NCBI RefSeq assembly: GCF_023195535.1
Contig: NZ_JALPNF010000003.1
Span: 248,001-312,000, forward strand
Direction of reading: 5' to 3'
Length of the DNA stretch: 64,000 nucleotides
From: Sphingomonas faeni
GTDB lineage: Bacteria; Pseudomonadota; Alphaproteobacteria; Sphingomonadales; Sphingomonadaceae
The first letter of the stretch is position 1, and the number at the start of each line of letters is the position of its first letter. Both the position numbers and the translations under genes were made by a program. Below, piece by piece: positions 54,222 through 63,764 of the stretch. The notes below the pieces were generated by a model. The model was given only the letters and a program-made list of their open reading frames with translations, searched no databases and was not told the origin of the DNA.

Positions 54222-55316
54222 ATGTCCAAGCCGATGCTCCTGGCCGACTTCGTCCGGCTGCCGCCCAACGTCCGCGGCGACGTGGTCGAGGGGCTTGCCG
54301 CCGCGATCGACATCGTCGCGGAGCGGGGCGCGCACAGCCACCGCTTCCTGCGCTTCGGCTGGTACGCCGCCGCGCTCGCCGCCTATGGCGGACAGGCGCG
54401 GACGCTGGTGGTCGAGCAGGACGACGCGCCGGTCCTGACGCTGCCGTTCGTGCCGCTGGGTCCGCGTATGTTCGGGATGGCGGCGATCCCCGGCTGCTAC
54501 TGGCCGTTCCGCAGCTTCGGCCTCGCGCTCGAAGCCGGCGAGCCTGCGCTGAAGACCGCACTGTCGACACTGGCGCGCCATGCGAGCGGCCTCAGAATCG
54601 GCCCGGTCCACGACAATGATCCCGCCGCCAGCGCGCTGATCGTCGCTGCCCGCGCGCAAGGCTGGACCGCGATCGATCGCACCATCGGCGATAGCTGGTC
54701 GCTAGACGTACCCCTTGCGAAAGACGGACAGCCCTGGCCACGCACCTCGACGCTGCGCAAGAACCGCTTCCACGAAAAGCACCTTGTCGAACACGGCGTA
54801 CCCGATTGGCGCTTCCTGTCGGGTGCGGACTGGCCCGCCGCGTTCGCCGATCTCGGCGCGGTCGAGCAGACGAGCTGGATCGCGCACGACACCGATCGTA
54901 CCGGCATGAAGTTCACCGCCGACGGACATCTCGCCTTCTGGCAGGCTGCGGTCGCCGATCCGGTGCTTGCCGCGATGTTCCGCGCCGCGCTGCTGACGGT
55001 CGACGATAGGCCCGCCGCCTTCTCGTTCGATATCGACACTGGCGAACTGCTGTACGCGGTCGCCAACAGCTACGACCCACGCTTCGCCAAGCATTCTCCC
55101 GGCAAGCTGCTCTACTGGCGTAACCTGGTCGCGGCGCAGGCGCGTGGCATTCGCCGGGTCGACTGGGGCGCCGGCGACAGCGGCTACAAGCAGGTCATCG
55201 GCGCGACGATCGACGCGCCGATCCGCGACTGGCTGCTGCTGCGCCCCGGCCTGCCGGCGCTCGCCGGTCGCCTGCTTGGCTGGATATGGCGGCGCAGCAG
55301 TCAGCGGCGCGGTTGA
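54222..55316 (+). CDS. CelD/FemAB-type acyltransferase (GNAT-like)
   Basis: 364 residues. SWSLDVPLAKDGQPWPRTSTLRKNRFHEKHLVEHG and the later AFSFDIDTGELLYAVANSYDPRFAKHSPGKLLYWRNL are the acyl-CoA-binding and catalytic motifs of the Acetyltransf_6 (CelD/BcsL) family, which is used in cellulose, exopolysaccharide or lipid modification. No signal peptide. It may acylate a polysaccharide or peptidoglycan precursor. Substrate unknown; not linked to the EPS locus by position. Confidence 0.8.
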   Translation: MSKPMLLADFVRLPPNVRGDVVEGLAAAIDIVAERGAHSHRFLRFGWYAAALAAYGGQARTLVVEQDDAPVLTLPFVPLGPRMFGMAAIPGCYWPFRSFGLALEAGEPALKTALSTLARHASGLRIGPVHDNDPAASALIVAARAQGWTAIDRTIGDSWSLDVPLAKDGQPWPRTSTLRKNRFHEKHLVEHGVPDWRFLSGADWPAAFADLGAVEQTSWIAHDTDRTGMKFTADGHLAFWQAAVADPVLAAMFRAALLTVDDRPAAFSFDIDTGELLYAVANSYDPRFAKHSPGKLLYWRNLVAAQARGIRRVDWGAGDSGYKQVIGATIDAPIRDWLLLRPGLPALAGRLLGWIWRRSSQRRG

Positions 55317-55337
55317 CGCGCATCATGTCCGTGCGGC

Positions 55338-56780
55338 TCAGGCCACGCTAGCCGAGAACCCATCCGCCGCGCCGCGCAGCACCCCGAGCTGATCGTCGAC
55401 GTCGCCGAACGCATGTCCCAGCTCGTCGATCTCGGTCGCCACCGCCTCGGTGTTCGCGCGAATGGTCGCGATCGTCGTCGACATCGAATCCGCCGCCAGC
55501 GCCGTCTCGTCGACCGCAGCGGTGATCGCGGTGACGGTGCGCGCCTGTGCCTCCATCGCATGACGGATTCGGTCGGCGCTGTGCTGCACCTCGGTCACCG
55601 TCGCCTTGATCCCCGCATTCGTCGCGACGGTCGCCGCCGTCGCCGACTGGATCGCGGCGATCTTGGCGGCGATGTCGTCCGTCGCCCGCGCGGTCTGGCT
55701 GGCGAGCGATTTTACCTCCTGCGCGACCACGGCGAAGCCGCGCCCGGCATCGCCCGCCCGCGCTGCTTCGATCGTCGCGTTCAGCGCCAGCAGGTTGGTC
55801 TGCCCGGCGATGCTGCGGATCAGCCCGAGGATCGATTCGATCGACTTGGCATGCTCGCTCAGCGCCTCGGACACGCCAACCGCCTCGCCGGTCTGCGTAC
55901 AGGCACGGTCGGCGATGGCGGCGGCGGCCTCGACTTCGATGCGCGCATCCTCGATTGCGCGGATCAGCCCGGCGGTGGTCTGCGCCGCCTCGCGCATCGC
56001 CACCGCGGACTGCTCGGCCGCCGTCGCGACTTCGCTCGCCTTGCACAGCATGCCGCGGGTCGATGCCGATGCGCCCGTCGCCTGCACCCGGATCCGCGCG
56101 CCCAGTGCAGCGGTATGCTCGATCGATGCCGCGATGCTGCCCCGGAACTCGGTCGCGCGCGCCTGTCGTTCGACCCGCGCGGCCTCCGCATCGCTCGCGC
56201 CGAGATGCGAGGCCATGATGTCCGCCTCGATCAGCGCCAGCCGCTGCACCACGTCGCTGAGAGTCCGCATCGCCGCCATGTCCGCGCCCAGCCGGTTGGA
56301 GATCACGTTGAGCGTCACGCTATGCGCAAACGCCAGCGACGAGAGCAGCGCGGGCAGGGGGATGCCCGAGCGATGCGAATCCTCGGCATGGCGGATCGCC
56401 ATCGCCTTCCACGCATCGTCGTTGGGCGAGATGTATTTCAGCCGGACATACTGCGCGCTCGATGCGATCCGGTGTTCGAGCACCTCGGGCGTGAAATGTC
56501 GCTCGATGTGCCGTGCCGATTCCAGCGAGAGGTAATGCCGCCAGAACGTCTCGGCGATCTCATGGCGATCGGCTGGTCCGAGCAGCGCGCTGAGCGTCGC
56601 ACAGGCCGGCTCGATCAGGCCGTCCCAGTCGTAATCGTGAATGCGTTCGCGCAGCGGTCGCTGGTCGCCGCCCCAGTTTCGGGCCGGCGTGCGCGCGCCT
56701 TCACGTGTCCTTTCGGAACCGGCAGGCTGCCCCCCGTCTTGGACGGGTGGACTGGAAATCCTCTCCTGATGCTCGATCAT
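55338..56780 (-). CDS. globin-coupled methyl-accepting chemotaxis protein
   Basis: 480 residues. A protoglobin-type sensor (about 60-190) with the probable proximal heme ligand His136 in [16 protein letters not shown], then the MCP signalling domain ([49 protein letters not shown]). No membrane segment, so it is a soluble oxygen, NO or redox receptor that signals to CheA. AGGAGGGGG precedes the ATG. Its signalling half is nearly identical to the next gene upstream on the same strand, so they arose by tandem duplication. Confidence 0.92.
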   Translation of the reverse strand: MIEHQERISSPPVQDGGQPAGSERTREGARTPARNWGGDQRPLRERIHDYDWDGLIEPACATLSALLGPADRHEIAETFWRHYLSLESARHIERHFTPEVLEHRIASSAQYVRLKYISPNDDAWKAMAIRHAEDSHRSGIPLPALLSSLAFAHSVTLNVISNRLGADMAAMRTLSDVVQRLALIEADIMASHLGASDAEAARVERQARATEFRGSIAASIEHTAALGARIRVQATGASASTRGMLCKASEVATAAEQSAVAMREAAQTTAGLIRAIEDARIEVEAAAAIADRACTQTGEAVGVSEALSEHAKSIESILGLIRSIAGQTNLLALNATIEAARAGDAGRGFAVVAQEVKSLASQTARATDDIAAKIAAIQSATAATVATNAGIKATVTEVQHSADRIRHAMEAQARTVTAITAAVDETALAADSMSTTIATIRANTEAVATEIDELGHAFGDVDDQLGVLRGAADGFSASVA

Positions 56781-56800
56781 CGCCCCCTCCTGAGGGTCCG

Positions 56801-58189
56801 TTATGCAGCGACCTTCGCGACGAAATCGCCCGCGCTGTTCTTGAGATTGCCCAGCCGCGTATCCAGCACGTCGAAGCCACGGCCGACGCCGTCGATCTCG
56901 GTCGCGACTGTCTCGGTATCCTCGCGGATCGCGGCGATCGTGGTCGACATCGAATCCGCCGCCAGCGCGGTCTCGTCGACCGCCGCGGTGATCGCGGTCA
57001 CCGTCTGCGCCTGCGCTTCCATCGCGTAGCGGATCCGGTCGGCGCTCTCCTGCACCTCGGCCACGGTCGACTTGATCGACGCGTTTGTCTCGACGGTCGA
57101 GCGCGTCGCCGACTGGATCGCGGCGATCTTCGCGGCGATGTCGTCGGTCGCGCGTGCGGTCTGGTTGGCGAGGCTCTTCACTTCCTGCGCCACCACCGCG
57201 AAGCCGCGCCCGGCATCGCCCGCCCGCGCCGCCTCGATCGTCGCGTTTAGCGCGAGCAGGTTGGTTTGCCCGGCGATGTCGCGGATCAGGCCGAGGATCG
57301 ACTCGATCGACTTGGCATGATCGCTCAGCGTCTCGGACATGCCGACCGCCTGGCCCGCCTGCGCGGACGCGCGGTTGGCGATCTCGGCGGCTGCTTCCAC
57401 TTCGGTGCGCGCATCCTCGATCGCGCGGATCAGCCCGGCGGCGGTCTGCGCGGCCTCGCGCATCGCCACCGCGGATTGTTCGGCGGCGGCGGCGACTTCG
57501 CTCGCCTTGCCCAGCACCGCGCGCGTCGACGCCGAGCTGCGCATCGCCTGTTCGCGGAGCATATGGCCCTCGTCGGTCGCGGTCTCCACCATCGCCGCGA
57601 TCCCGTCGCGGAACTCCGCCGCCAGCGTATCGCGCGCCACCCGCGCCGAATGCGTGCTGTACGCATTGTAGATCGCGACGGTGATCTCGCCTTCCAGCGC
57701 GGACAGCCGCATCAGCGTGTCGATATAGACCGGCAGCTTGACATCCGACCGGTCGACCCGCCGCATCAGCACCTCCAGCGCGGCACGGTCGCTCGCGCTG
57801 ATCATCGACAGCAGCGCCATCGGCGACACACCGGCGACATAGGCCGCGGCGACGGAGCGCTCGACCGACTCGATCCAGGCGCGCCCGCTCGTATCGAGGA
57901 AGCGATTGCGCAGGAACGTGCAGCCGACCTCGATCATCTGCTCGGTCTCGTGCGGTGCCCAGATCCGCTCGTCGGAGAAACAGCGCAGCCACTGCTCCCA
58001 ATACGCCTTCGAGACATGCGTGATCTCGGGGGCCAGCGCCGCCCAGACTTCGCGGCTCGCGTTGCTGAGCGATCCGTCGAAGTCGAAAACCCGCAGCCGT
58101 GCCGCGAGGTCGACAGAGGCCGCAATCGCGCCGGGAACCGGCAGGTCGGTGGTGGTCAAGACGATGGACTCCGGATCGGGTATGCGCAT
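56801..58189 (-). CDS. globin-type methyl-accepting protein, proximal His replaced by Tyr
   Basis: 462 residues. The N-terminal half is a protoglobin-like helical domain aligned with the previous gene by [17 protein letters not shown]; at the position of His136 it has Tyr117. The MCP signalling half ([52 protein letters not shown]) is almost the same as in the neighbour. It ends 20 bp before that gene's start, so both are likely co-transcribed. Soluble. Without the histidine it may bind heme through Tyr, bind another ligand, or be heme-free. Confidence 0.88.
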   Translation of the reverse strand: MRIPDPESIVLTTTDLPVPGAIAASVDLAARLRVFDFDGSLSNASREVWAALAPEITHVSKAYWEQWLRCFSDERIWAPHETEQMIEVGCTFLRNRFLDTSGRAWIESVERSVAAAYVAGVSPMALLSMISASDRAALEVLMRRVDRSDVKLPVYIDTLMRLSALEGEITVAIYNAYSTHSARVARDTLAAEFRDGIAAMVETATDEGHMLREQAMRSSASTRAVLGKASEVAAAAEQSAVAMREAAQTAAGLIRAIEDARTEVEAAAEIANRASAQAGQAVGMSETLSDHAKSIESILGLIRDIAGQTNLLALNATIEAARAGDAGRGFAVVAQEVKSLANQTARATDDIAAKIAAIQSATRSTVETNASIKSTVAEVQESADRIRYAMEAQAQTVTAITAAVDETALAADSMSTTIAAIREDTETVATEIDGVGRGFDVLDTRLGNLKNSAGDFVAKVAA

Positions 58190-58355
58190 CCGGCGCTACA
58201 GCCTATGTCTTAAGGCCGGGTTAGAGATCGATCGCACTGCGGCCTTCGCGCGAAATCATTTCGCATCCGGCCCGTCCGGTAATTCCGTCCGGCATCGTGG
58301 CTCGGGCAGCAGCACGGTTTGCGGTGTCATGGGTTATCGGACCGCGCCCAATGGG

Positions 58356-58383
58356 TTGCATCGCAGCACGTGGTGGCTAATAG
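58356..58383 (+). promoter_or_regulatory. candidate sigma-70 promoter of the sdh operon
   Basis: TTGCAT (58356-58361), 16 bp spacer, TAATAG (58378-58383), about 65 bases upstream of the sdhC start. No other good pair is nearby. Confidence 0.45.
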
Positions 58384-58453
58384 GTCGCCCGATCTATATA
58401 TTGTGGACCAAGATAATTTTGGTTCGTCATCTTCTGGTTCGAGGACTCCGCCC

Positions 58454-58864
58454 TTGGCATCGCGCAACCCGGCACGCCCGCTTTCTCCCCATCTGCAGGT
58501 CTATAAATGGGGCCCGCACATGCTGGTCTCGATCCTGCACCGCGCGACCGGCAGCGGGATGGCGACCGTCGGCAGCCTGCTGCTCGTCTGGTGGCTCGCC
58601 GCGATCGCATCGGGCGATCAGGCGTATGCGACGTTCGTCGACGTGTTCACGACCGATACCGGCGGCCTCAATATCCTCGGCTACGTCATCGCGGTTGGCC
58701 TGACGCTGTCGCTGTTCCAGCACATGATGACCGGCATCCGCCACTTCGTGCTCGACACCGGTGCCGGCTACGAACTGAAGCGGAACAAGATGGGCGCGCT
58801 CGCGACGATGGTCGCCTCGGTCGCGTTGACGGTCGTGTTCTGGCTCTACATGGGGATCAAGTAA
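58454..58864 (+). CDS. sdhC: succinate dehydrogenase cytochrome b556 subunit
   Basis: 136 residues from a TTG at 58454 with GAGGA 8 bases upstream; the resulting N-terminus ASRNPARPLSPHLQVYKWGPHMLVSILHRATG is the normal SdhC opening. Three membrane helices and the heme-ligand region FQHMMTGIRHFVLD. It anchors complex II and binds ubiquinone with SdhD. Its stop shares one base with the sdhD start. Confidence 0.95.
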   Translation: MASRNPARPLSPHLQVYKWGPHMLVSILHRATGSGMATVGSLLLVWWLAAIASGDQAYATFVDVFTTDTGGLNILGYVIAVGLTLSLFQHMMTGIRHFVLDTGAGYELKRNKMGALATMVASVALTVVFWLYMGIK

Positions 58865-59250
58865 TGGGTTCGGGTACGGCAATCGGTCGCGTCCGCGGCC
58901 TCGGCAGCGCGAAACACGGCGCGCATCACTGGTGGCAGCAACGCCTGACGGCGGGCGCCAACCTGTTCCTCATGCTGTGGCTGATGATCTCGGTCGCGCG
59001 GATGCCCGGCTATGATTACGCTGCGATCCATCTGTGGCTGGAATCGGCCTGGGTCGCGGTGCCGATGGCGCTGCTGATCCTGTCGGTGTTCTATCACTTC
59101 CGTCTCGGTCTTCAGGTCGTGATCGAGGATTACATGCACGGTGAAAGCCGTGTCGTGACGATGATCCTCCTCAACCTGTTCACCTTCACGCTGGGCGGTA
59201 TCGCCCTGTTCGCGATCCTGAAGGTCGCCTTCTCCGGAGCCCCTGCGTAA
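58864..59250 (+). CDS. sdhD: succinate dehydrogenase membrane anchor subunit
   Basis: 128 residues with three membrane helices. [23 protein letters not shown] and [21 protein letters not shown] carry the conserved His, Arg and Asp/Tyr that contact heme and ubiquinone. Stop and start overlaps by one base at both ends keep sdhC-sdhD-sdhA translation tight. Confidence 0.95.
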   Translation: MGSGTAIGRVRGLGSAKHGAHHWWQQRLTAGANLFLMLWLMISVARMPGYDYAAIHLWLESAWVAVPMALLILSVFYHFRLGLQVVIEDYMHGESRVVTMILLNLFTFTLGGIALFAILKVAFSGAPA

Positions 59251-61052
59251 TGTCAGCTGCCTACAAGATCATCGATCATACCTATGATGCGGTCGTCGTC
59301 GGTGCCGGCGGTTCCGGCCTGCGCGCCACGATGGGCATCGCCGAGAGCGGCCTGAAGACCGCGTGCATCACGAAGGTCTTCCCGACCCGTTCGCACACCG
59401 TTGCAGCGCAGGGTGGCATCGCCGCGTCGCTCGGCAACAACTCACCGGATCACTGGACCTGGCACATGTTCGACACCGTCAAGGGGTCCGACTGGCTCGG
59501 CGACCAGGACGCGATCGAGTATCTGTGCCGCGAAGCCCCGCAGGCGGTCTACGAGCTCGAACATGCCGGCATGCCGTTCAGCCGTAACGAGAACGGCACG
59601 ATCTATCAGCGTCCGTTCGGCGGCCACATGCAGAACATGGGCGAGGGGCCTCCGGTCCAGCGCACCGCCGCCGCCGCCGACCGTACCGGCCACGCGATGC
59701 TCCACGCGCTGTACCAGCAGAGCCTGAAGTACAATACGGACTTCTTCGTCGAGTATTTCGCACTCGACCTGATCATGGAAAACGGCGTCTGCCGCGGCGT
59801 CATCGCGCTGTGCATGGAAGACGGTTCGATCCACCGCTTCCGCAGCCACCAGACCGTGCTCGCCACCGGCGGCTATGGCCGCGTCTATTTCTCGGCGACC
59901 TCGGCGCACACCTGCACCGGCGACGGCAACGCTATGGTGCTCCGCGCCGGCCTGCCGTTGCAGGACATGGAGTTCGTCCAGTTCCACCCGACCGGCATCT
60001 ACGGCGCGGGCGTGCTCATCACCGAGGGCGCACGCGGTGAGGGCGGTTACCTGACCAACTCCGAGGGCGAGCGCTTCATGGAGCGCTATGCCCCGTCGGC
60101 GAAGGACCTCGCCTCGCGCGACGTCGTCAGCCGCTCGATGGCGCTCGAAATGCGCGAAGGCCGCGGCGTCGGCAAGAACGGCGACCACATCTTCCTGCAC
60201 CTCGATCACATCGATCCCAAGGTGCTCGCCGAGCGCCTGCCGGGCATCACCGAGACCGGGAAAGTCTTCGCCGGCGTCGATCTCACGCGCCAGCCGCTGC
60301 CCGTCACGCCGACGGTGCATTACAACATGGGCGGCATCCCGACCAACTTCCACGGCGAGGTCGTCAACCTCGTCGACGGCAACCCCGACGCGGTCGTCCC
60401 CGGCCTGTTCGCAGTCGGTGAGGCGGCGTGCGTCTCGGTCCACGGTGCCAACCGCCTCGGCTCGAACAGCCTGATCGATCTCGTGGTGTTCGGCCGCGCG
60501 ACCGGCCTGCGCATCAAGGACACGCTGAAGCCCGGCACCGCGCACGCGCCGCTGCCCAAGGGTTCGGAAGATCTGGCGCTCACGCGTCTCGATCATTTCC
60601 GCAATGCGAGCGGCGGGTCGCCGACCGCGCAGATCCGTCTCGACATGCAGCAGACCATGCAGAAGCATTGTGCCGTGTTCCGCGACACCGAACTGCTGAA
60701 CCAGGGCGTCGAGAAGATGGCCGGGATCTACAACCGGATGACCGACGTCGCCGTGAAGGATCGCAGCATGATCTGGAACACCGATCTGGTCGAGACGATG
60801 GAGCTCGACAATCTGATCGGCCAAGCCGTCGTCACGATGAATTCGGCGGCCAACCGCACCGAGTCGCGCGGCGCGCACATGCACGAGGATTTCCCCGAGC
60901 GCGACGACGCCAACTGGATGAAGCACACCATCACCACCTTCAACGGCTGGGGCGGCAAGGGCGGCGAAACCAAGATCGATTTCCGCCCGGTGCACGACTA
61001 TACGCTCACCGACGACGTCGACTACATCAAGCCCAAGAAGCGGGTATATTGA
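59250..61052 (+). CDS. sdhA: succinate dehydrogenase flavoprotein subunit
   Basis: 600 residues. FAD-binding [21 protein letters not shown], the flavinylation His in [17 protein letters not shown], and the substrate-binding [21 protein letters not shown], plus [20 protein letters not shown]. Oxidises succinate to fumarate as the catalytic subunit of complex II. Ends with a one-base overlap into a small membrane-protein gene. Its usual partner sdhB is not next to it but 1.7 kb downstream. Confidence 0.97.
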   Translation: MSAAYKIIDHTYDAVVVGAGGSGLRATMGIAESGLKTACITKVFPTRSHTVAAQGGIAASLGNNSPDHWTWHMFDTVKGSDWLGDQDAIEYLCREAPQAVYELEHAGMPFSRNENGTIYQRPFGGHMQNMGEGPPVQRTAAAADRTGHAMLHALYQQSLKYNTDFFVEYFALDLIMENGVCRGVIALCMEDGSIHRFRSHQTVLATGGYGRVYFSATSAHTCTGDGNAMVLRAGLPLQDMEFVQFHPTGIYGAGVLITEGARGEGGYLTNSEGERFMERYAPSAKDLASRDVVSRSMALEMREGRGVGKNGDHIFLHLDHIDPKVLAERLPGITETGKVFAGVDLTRQPLPVTPTVHYNMGGIPTNFHGEVVNLVDGNPDAVVPGLFAVGEAACVSVHGANRLGSNSLIDLVVFGRATGLRIKDTLKPGTAHAPLPKGSEDLALTRLDHFRNASGGSPTAQIRLDMQQTMQKHCAVFRDTELLNQGVEKMAGIYNRMTDVAVKDRSMIWNTDLVETMELDNLIGQAVVTMNSAANRTESRGAHMHEDFPERDDANWMKHTITTFNGWGGKGGETKIDFRPVHDYTLTDDVDYIKPKKRVY

Positions 61053-61327
61053 TGATCTGGGCCATCATCGCGATCGGGTTCTTTGTGCCGGTCGCGGTGG
61101 GGCTCTTGACGCGTTTCCAGCCGATGATTGCCGGGTTTTTGTGGCCGGCGGTCGTCGCGATCCTGACCGCGATCTACGTCTTCGGGATCGAAACCCGAGG
61201 CGTAGGCGAAGAACCCCAAAAGATCGCAATAACCTTTTACGCCCTGTTTTCGCTGGTAGGCGGAGTCCCCGGCGGACTGGTAGGCTGGATCCTCCAGCAC
61301 AAGCGTTCGGCCAAACAGGTAAACTAA
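61052..61327 (+). CDS. small membrane protein coupled to sdhA
   Basis: 91 residues with three hydrophobic segments (about 2-21, 27-44 and 60-80) and charged tail QHKRSAKQVN. The ATG overlaps the sdhA stop (TGATG), so it is made with the complex II subunits and may be an assembly or accessory factor, but I recognise no family. This is inference from coupling. Confidence 0.75.
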   Translation: MIWAIIAIGFFVPVAVGLLTRFQPMIAGFLWPAVVAILTAIYVFGIETRGVGEEPQKIAITFYALFSLVGGVPGGLVGWILQHKRSAKQVN

Positions 61328-61332
61328 GTCCC

Positions 61333-61412
61333 GTTCTACTGCGAACGCAGGAGTCCAGGATCACAAACGCCGCGCTCCTTAACCCTCGACTCCTGCGTTC
61401 GCAGGAGAACAA
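61333..61412. repeat. paired palindrome, family E variant
   Basis: GTTCTACTGCGAACGCAGGAGTCC and GACTCCTGCGTTCGCAGGAGAAC, with an inner CTGCGAACGCAG hairpin. A shorter-arm relative of the other family E elements, in the sdhA-sdhB gap. Confidence 0.75.
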
Positions 61413-61430
61413 CTGGCTGCGACCGATTTG

Positions 61431-61724
61431 CTACCGCTCGACCCGACCCGCCGCGATCTTGTAAACCAGATTACGATCCCGCCGCCCGACCGCCACGACG
61501 ATCACCGTCACGAGGCCGTCATCGACCCGGTACACCAACCGATACCCCGCAGCCCGCAACTTGATCTTGTAGCAGCCGGTCATCCCGTTTAGCCGTGCGC
61601 TCGCAATATGCGGTTCGCCCAACCGCTCGGTCAGCTTCGCCTTGAGTTGCTCACGAACATTGGCACCCAGCTTCTCCCATTCCCGCAGCGCACTCGGCAG
61701 GAATGCGAGGCTATAGATCGCCAA
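61431..61724 (-). CDS. RelE/ParE-family toxin
   Basis: 97 residues from a TTG at 61724, overlapping the antitoxin gene by 14 bp. SLAFLPSALREWEKLGANVREQLKAKLTERLGEPHIASARLNGMTGCYKIKLRAAGYRLVYRVDDGLVTVIVVAVGRRD is a RelE fold with the conserved basic residues and C-terminal GRRDRNLVYK. Probably a ribosome-dependent mRNA endonuclease. It reads against the sdh direction. Confidence 0.88.
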   Translation of the reverse strand: MAIYSLAFLPSALREWEKLGANVREQLKAKLTERLGEPHIASARLNGMTGCYKIKLRAAGYRLVYRVDDGLVTVIVVAVGRRDRNLVYKIAAGRVER

Positions 61725-61959
61725 GCGACACCGCGACCGGCACTTCCTCAGCACGCGCGCGTACCAACTCAGCCAGTTCGACGTCCTCCAACCGGTCCAT
61801 CAACTCTTCCCAAGCCGCAGCCGGGACGAGATACGCCGCAGGCGTATTGCGATTGAGTACCGCCACCGGAAACCCGCCTGCGGCCTCGATGACGCCGGAC
61901 GGGTTCTTCTTCAGGTCGCTGATGCTAACCGTCGCGCCGGCATGAATGGTCTCGATCAT
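61711..61959 (-). CDS. RelB/Phd-type antitoxin
   Basis: 82 residues from ATG 61959. MIETIHAGATVSISDLKKNPSGVIEAAGGFPVAVLNRNTPAAYLVPAAAWEELMDRLED is the Phd/YefM DNA-binding antitoxin pattern. Neutralises the downstream toxin and likely represses the pair. The ATG is at the predicted transcription start (see promoter), giving a leaderless or nearly leaderless message; an upstream TTG would need an unlikely extension. Confidence 0.85.
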   Translation of the reverse strand: MIETIHAGATVSISDLKKNPSGVIEAAGGFPVAVLNRNTPAAYLVPAAAWEELMDRLEDVELAELVRARAEEVPVAVSLGDL

Positions 61960-61965
61960 GACCGT

Positions 61966-61994
61966 TTTATAGCACGTCAAACAGGTCTCACCAA
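61966..61994 (-). promoter_or_regulatory. promoter of the RelBE-type operon
   Basis: On the minus strand TTGGTG (61989-61994), 17 bases, TATAAA (61966-61971). Transcription would start about 7 bases on, near 61959, which is the A of the antitoxin ATG. Confidence 0.6.
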
Positions 61995-62058
61995 ATCACT
62001 GTGCTGATATGCAGCAACCAGCTCGGAACCCACTCCCCCCGCAGAAGTTAGCCGCGGC

Positions 62059-62640
62059 ATGACCGACACATCCCCCGCTTCGAACGCCCGCAACTACCCG
62101 TTGCTCGCCGCCCCCCACGTCCACCTCCACGGCCCCGTCGACGACGCGATGTACGACACCTTTAAGTCGCAACTCGTCGCCGCCCCCACCGAAGGCCCGC
62201 TGGTCGTCTCGATCACCACGCTCGGCGGCGACCCCGAAGTCGCGCGCGCGATGGGCGACAACATCCGCCTGCTCCGCGAATACACCGACCGCGAGACGCT
62301 CTTCCTCGGCAAGGTCGCGGTCTACTCCGCCGGGGCGACGTTCATGTCCGCCTTCCCGGTCGACAGCCGTTTCCTGACGCGCGGCAGCCGCATCATGATC
62401 CACGAGCGCCAGATGCAGAGCACGATCGAGCTCAACGGCCCGCTCAACACGCTGTCCTACGCGCTCAAGGCTAAGCTCCACGAGATCGAGGATTCGATCA
62501 ATATCCAGGAGGAAGGCTTTCGCGCGATCGTCCAGGGCTCGAAGGTATCGCTCGAGGAGCTGAAGAAGAAGGCCCCCTCCAACTGGTACATCGAAGCCGA
62601 GGAAGCCCGCGACCTCGGCCTTATCCTCGATATCATCTAA
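62059..62640 (+). CDS. ClpP-like serine protease
   Basis: 193 residues. TTLGGDPEVARAMGDNIRLLREY and KVAVYSAGATFMSAFP give the nucleophile Ser90, and RIMIHERQMQ gives His115, matching the ClpP/crotonase-fold serine peptidase catalytic pair. It lacks the propeptide and head contact features of a true ClpP, and there is no ClpX gene nearby, so it may be a stand-alone ClpP-family enzyme of the type used in phage-head or membrane-protein processing. Sits between the toxin-antitoxin pair and sdhB. Confidence 0.85.
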   Translation: MTDTSPASNARNYPLLAAPHVHLHGPVDDAMYDTFKSQLVAAPTEGPLVVSITTLGGDPEVARAMGDNIRLLREYTDRETLFLGKVAVYSAGATFMSAFPVDSRFLTRGSRIMIHERQMQSTIELNGPLNTLSYALKAKLHEIEDSINIQEEGFRAIVQGSKVSLEELKKKAPSNWYIEAEEARDLGLILDII

Positions 62641-62773
62641 GCCCTAGGGAGCAGGCGACGCGGCAGCGTGGGTGACCCATGTTGCACCCGCGAAGCTAAG
62701 CATTTGCGAGCGGGGCCCGTGTCATGTATCGGCTTCCACAACCTATAAACACACCACGGACGGACCGCTCGCA

Positions 62774-63568
62774 ATGGCCGAATTCTCGCTCCCGAAAAAC
62801 AGCGTCGTCAAGAAGGGCGTCAAGCACGCCTCGACCAGCCAGGGTTCGGGGGACAGCAAGCGTCTGAAATCGTTCAAGGTGTATCGCTACGATCCGGATT
62901 CGGGCGAGAACCCGCGCTACGATAATTTCGAGCTCGATCTGAATGACACCGGCCCGATGGTGCTCGACGCGCTGATCAAGATGAAGAGCGAGCAGGATTC
63001 CTCGCTTACCTTCCGCCGCTCGTGCCGCGAGGGCATTTGCGGGTCGTGCTCGATGAACATCAACGGCAAGAACGGCCTCGCCTGCACGACCGCGATCGAG
63101 GATTGCAAGGGCGAGGTCCAGATCACCCCGCTGCCGCACATGGACGTGATCAAGGACCTGGTCCCCGACTTCACGCATTTCTACGCGCAATATTCGTCGA
63201 TCAAGCCGTGGCTGCAGACCGTCACCCCGCCACCCTCGGGCAAGGAACGCCTCCAGTCGCCGGAAGATCGCTCGAAGCTCGACGGTCTGTACGAGTGCAT
63301 CCTGTGCGCCTGCTGCTCGACCTCGTGCCCGAGCTACTGGTGGAACGCGGACAAGTTCTTGGGGCCGGCGATCCTGTTGCAGGCCTATCGCTGGCTCGCC
63401 GACAGCCGCGACGAGATGACCGGCGAGCGCCTCGACGAACTTGAGGATCCGTTCCGCCTGTATCGCTGCCACACCATCATGAACTGCGCGAACGCGTGCC
63501 CCAAGGGCCTGAACCCCGCCAAGGCGATCGCCGAGATCAAGAAGATGGAAGCCGAACGGATCGTCTGA
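62774..63568 (+). CDS. sdhB: succinate dehydrogenase iron-sulfur subunit
   Basis: 264 residues. N-terminal 2Fe-2S ferredoxin-like domain: [21 protein letters not shown] (Cys for the 2Fe-2S), and C-terminal [16 protein letters not shown] and [17 protein letters not shown] for the 4Fe-4S and 3Fe-4S clusters. It carries electrons from SdhA to the quinone. Separated from sdhCDA by about 1.7 kb, with a TATAAA 25 bp upstream of the start that could belong to its own promoter. The N-terminus [22 protein letters not shown] is a lysine-rich extension. Confidence 0.97.
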   Translation: MAEFSLPKNSVVKKGVKHASTSQGSGDSKRLKSFKVYRYDPDSGENPRYDNFELDLNDTGPMVLDALIKMKSEQDSSLTFRRSCREGICGSCSMNINGKNGLACTTAIEDCKGEVQITPLPHMDVIKDLVPDFTHFYAQYSSIKPWLQTVTPPPSGKERLQSPEDRSKLDGLYECILCACCSTSCPSYWWNADKFLGPAILLQAYRWLADSRDEMTGERLDELEDPFRLYRCHTIMNCANACPKGLNPAKAIAEIKKMEAERIV

Positions 63569-63653
63569 TCCTTTGGTGGAGGGGGGTGTGTTTTACGCCC
63601 GCCCCCTTCTTCCCCGCCTCAATCCGCTTCCCCCTCCGGTGCCGCTCCCCCCT

Positions 63654-63741
63654 CCCGTTCGTGCTGAGCGAAGTCGAAGCACCCGCTCGGGGCGGGGGAT
63701 GACATTCCCAAGATCCTTCGACTTCGCTCAGGATGAACGGG
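63654..63741. repeat. paired palindrome, family H (GACTTCGCTCAGGATGAACGG)
   Basis: CCGTTCGTGCTGAGCGAAGTCGAAG and its inverted CTTCGACTTCGCTCAGGATGAACGG, about 35 bp apart. This type is common in sphingomonad genomes. It lies between sdhB and the thioesterase. Confidence 0.85.
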
Positions 63742-63764
63742 GAAAGGGTTTCAAGGAAACATCT

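Noticed and set aside
58430-58460. tRNA-like GGTTCGA segment before sdhC
   Set aside because: No acceptor stem or anticodon arm could be formed around it.
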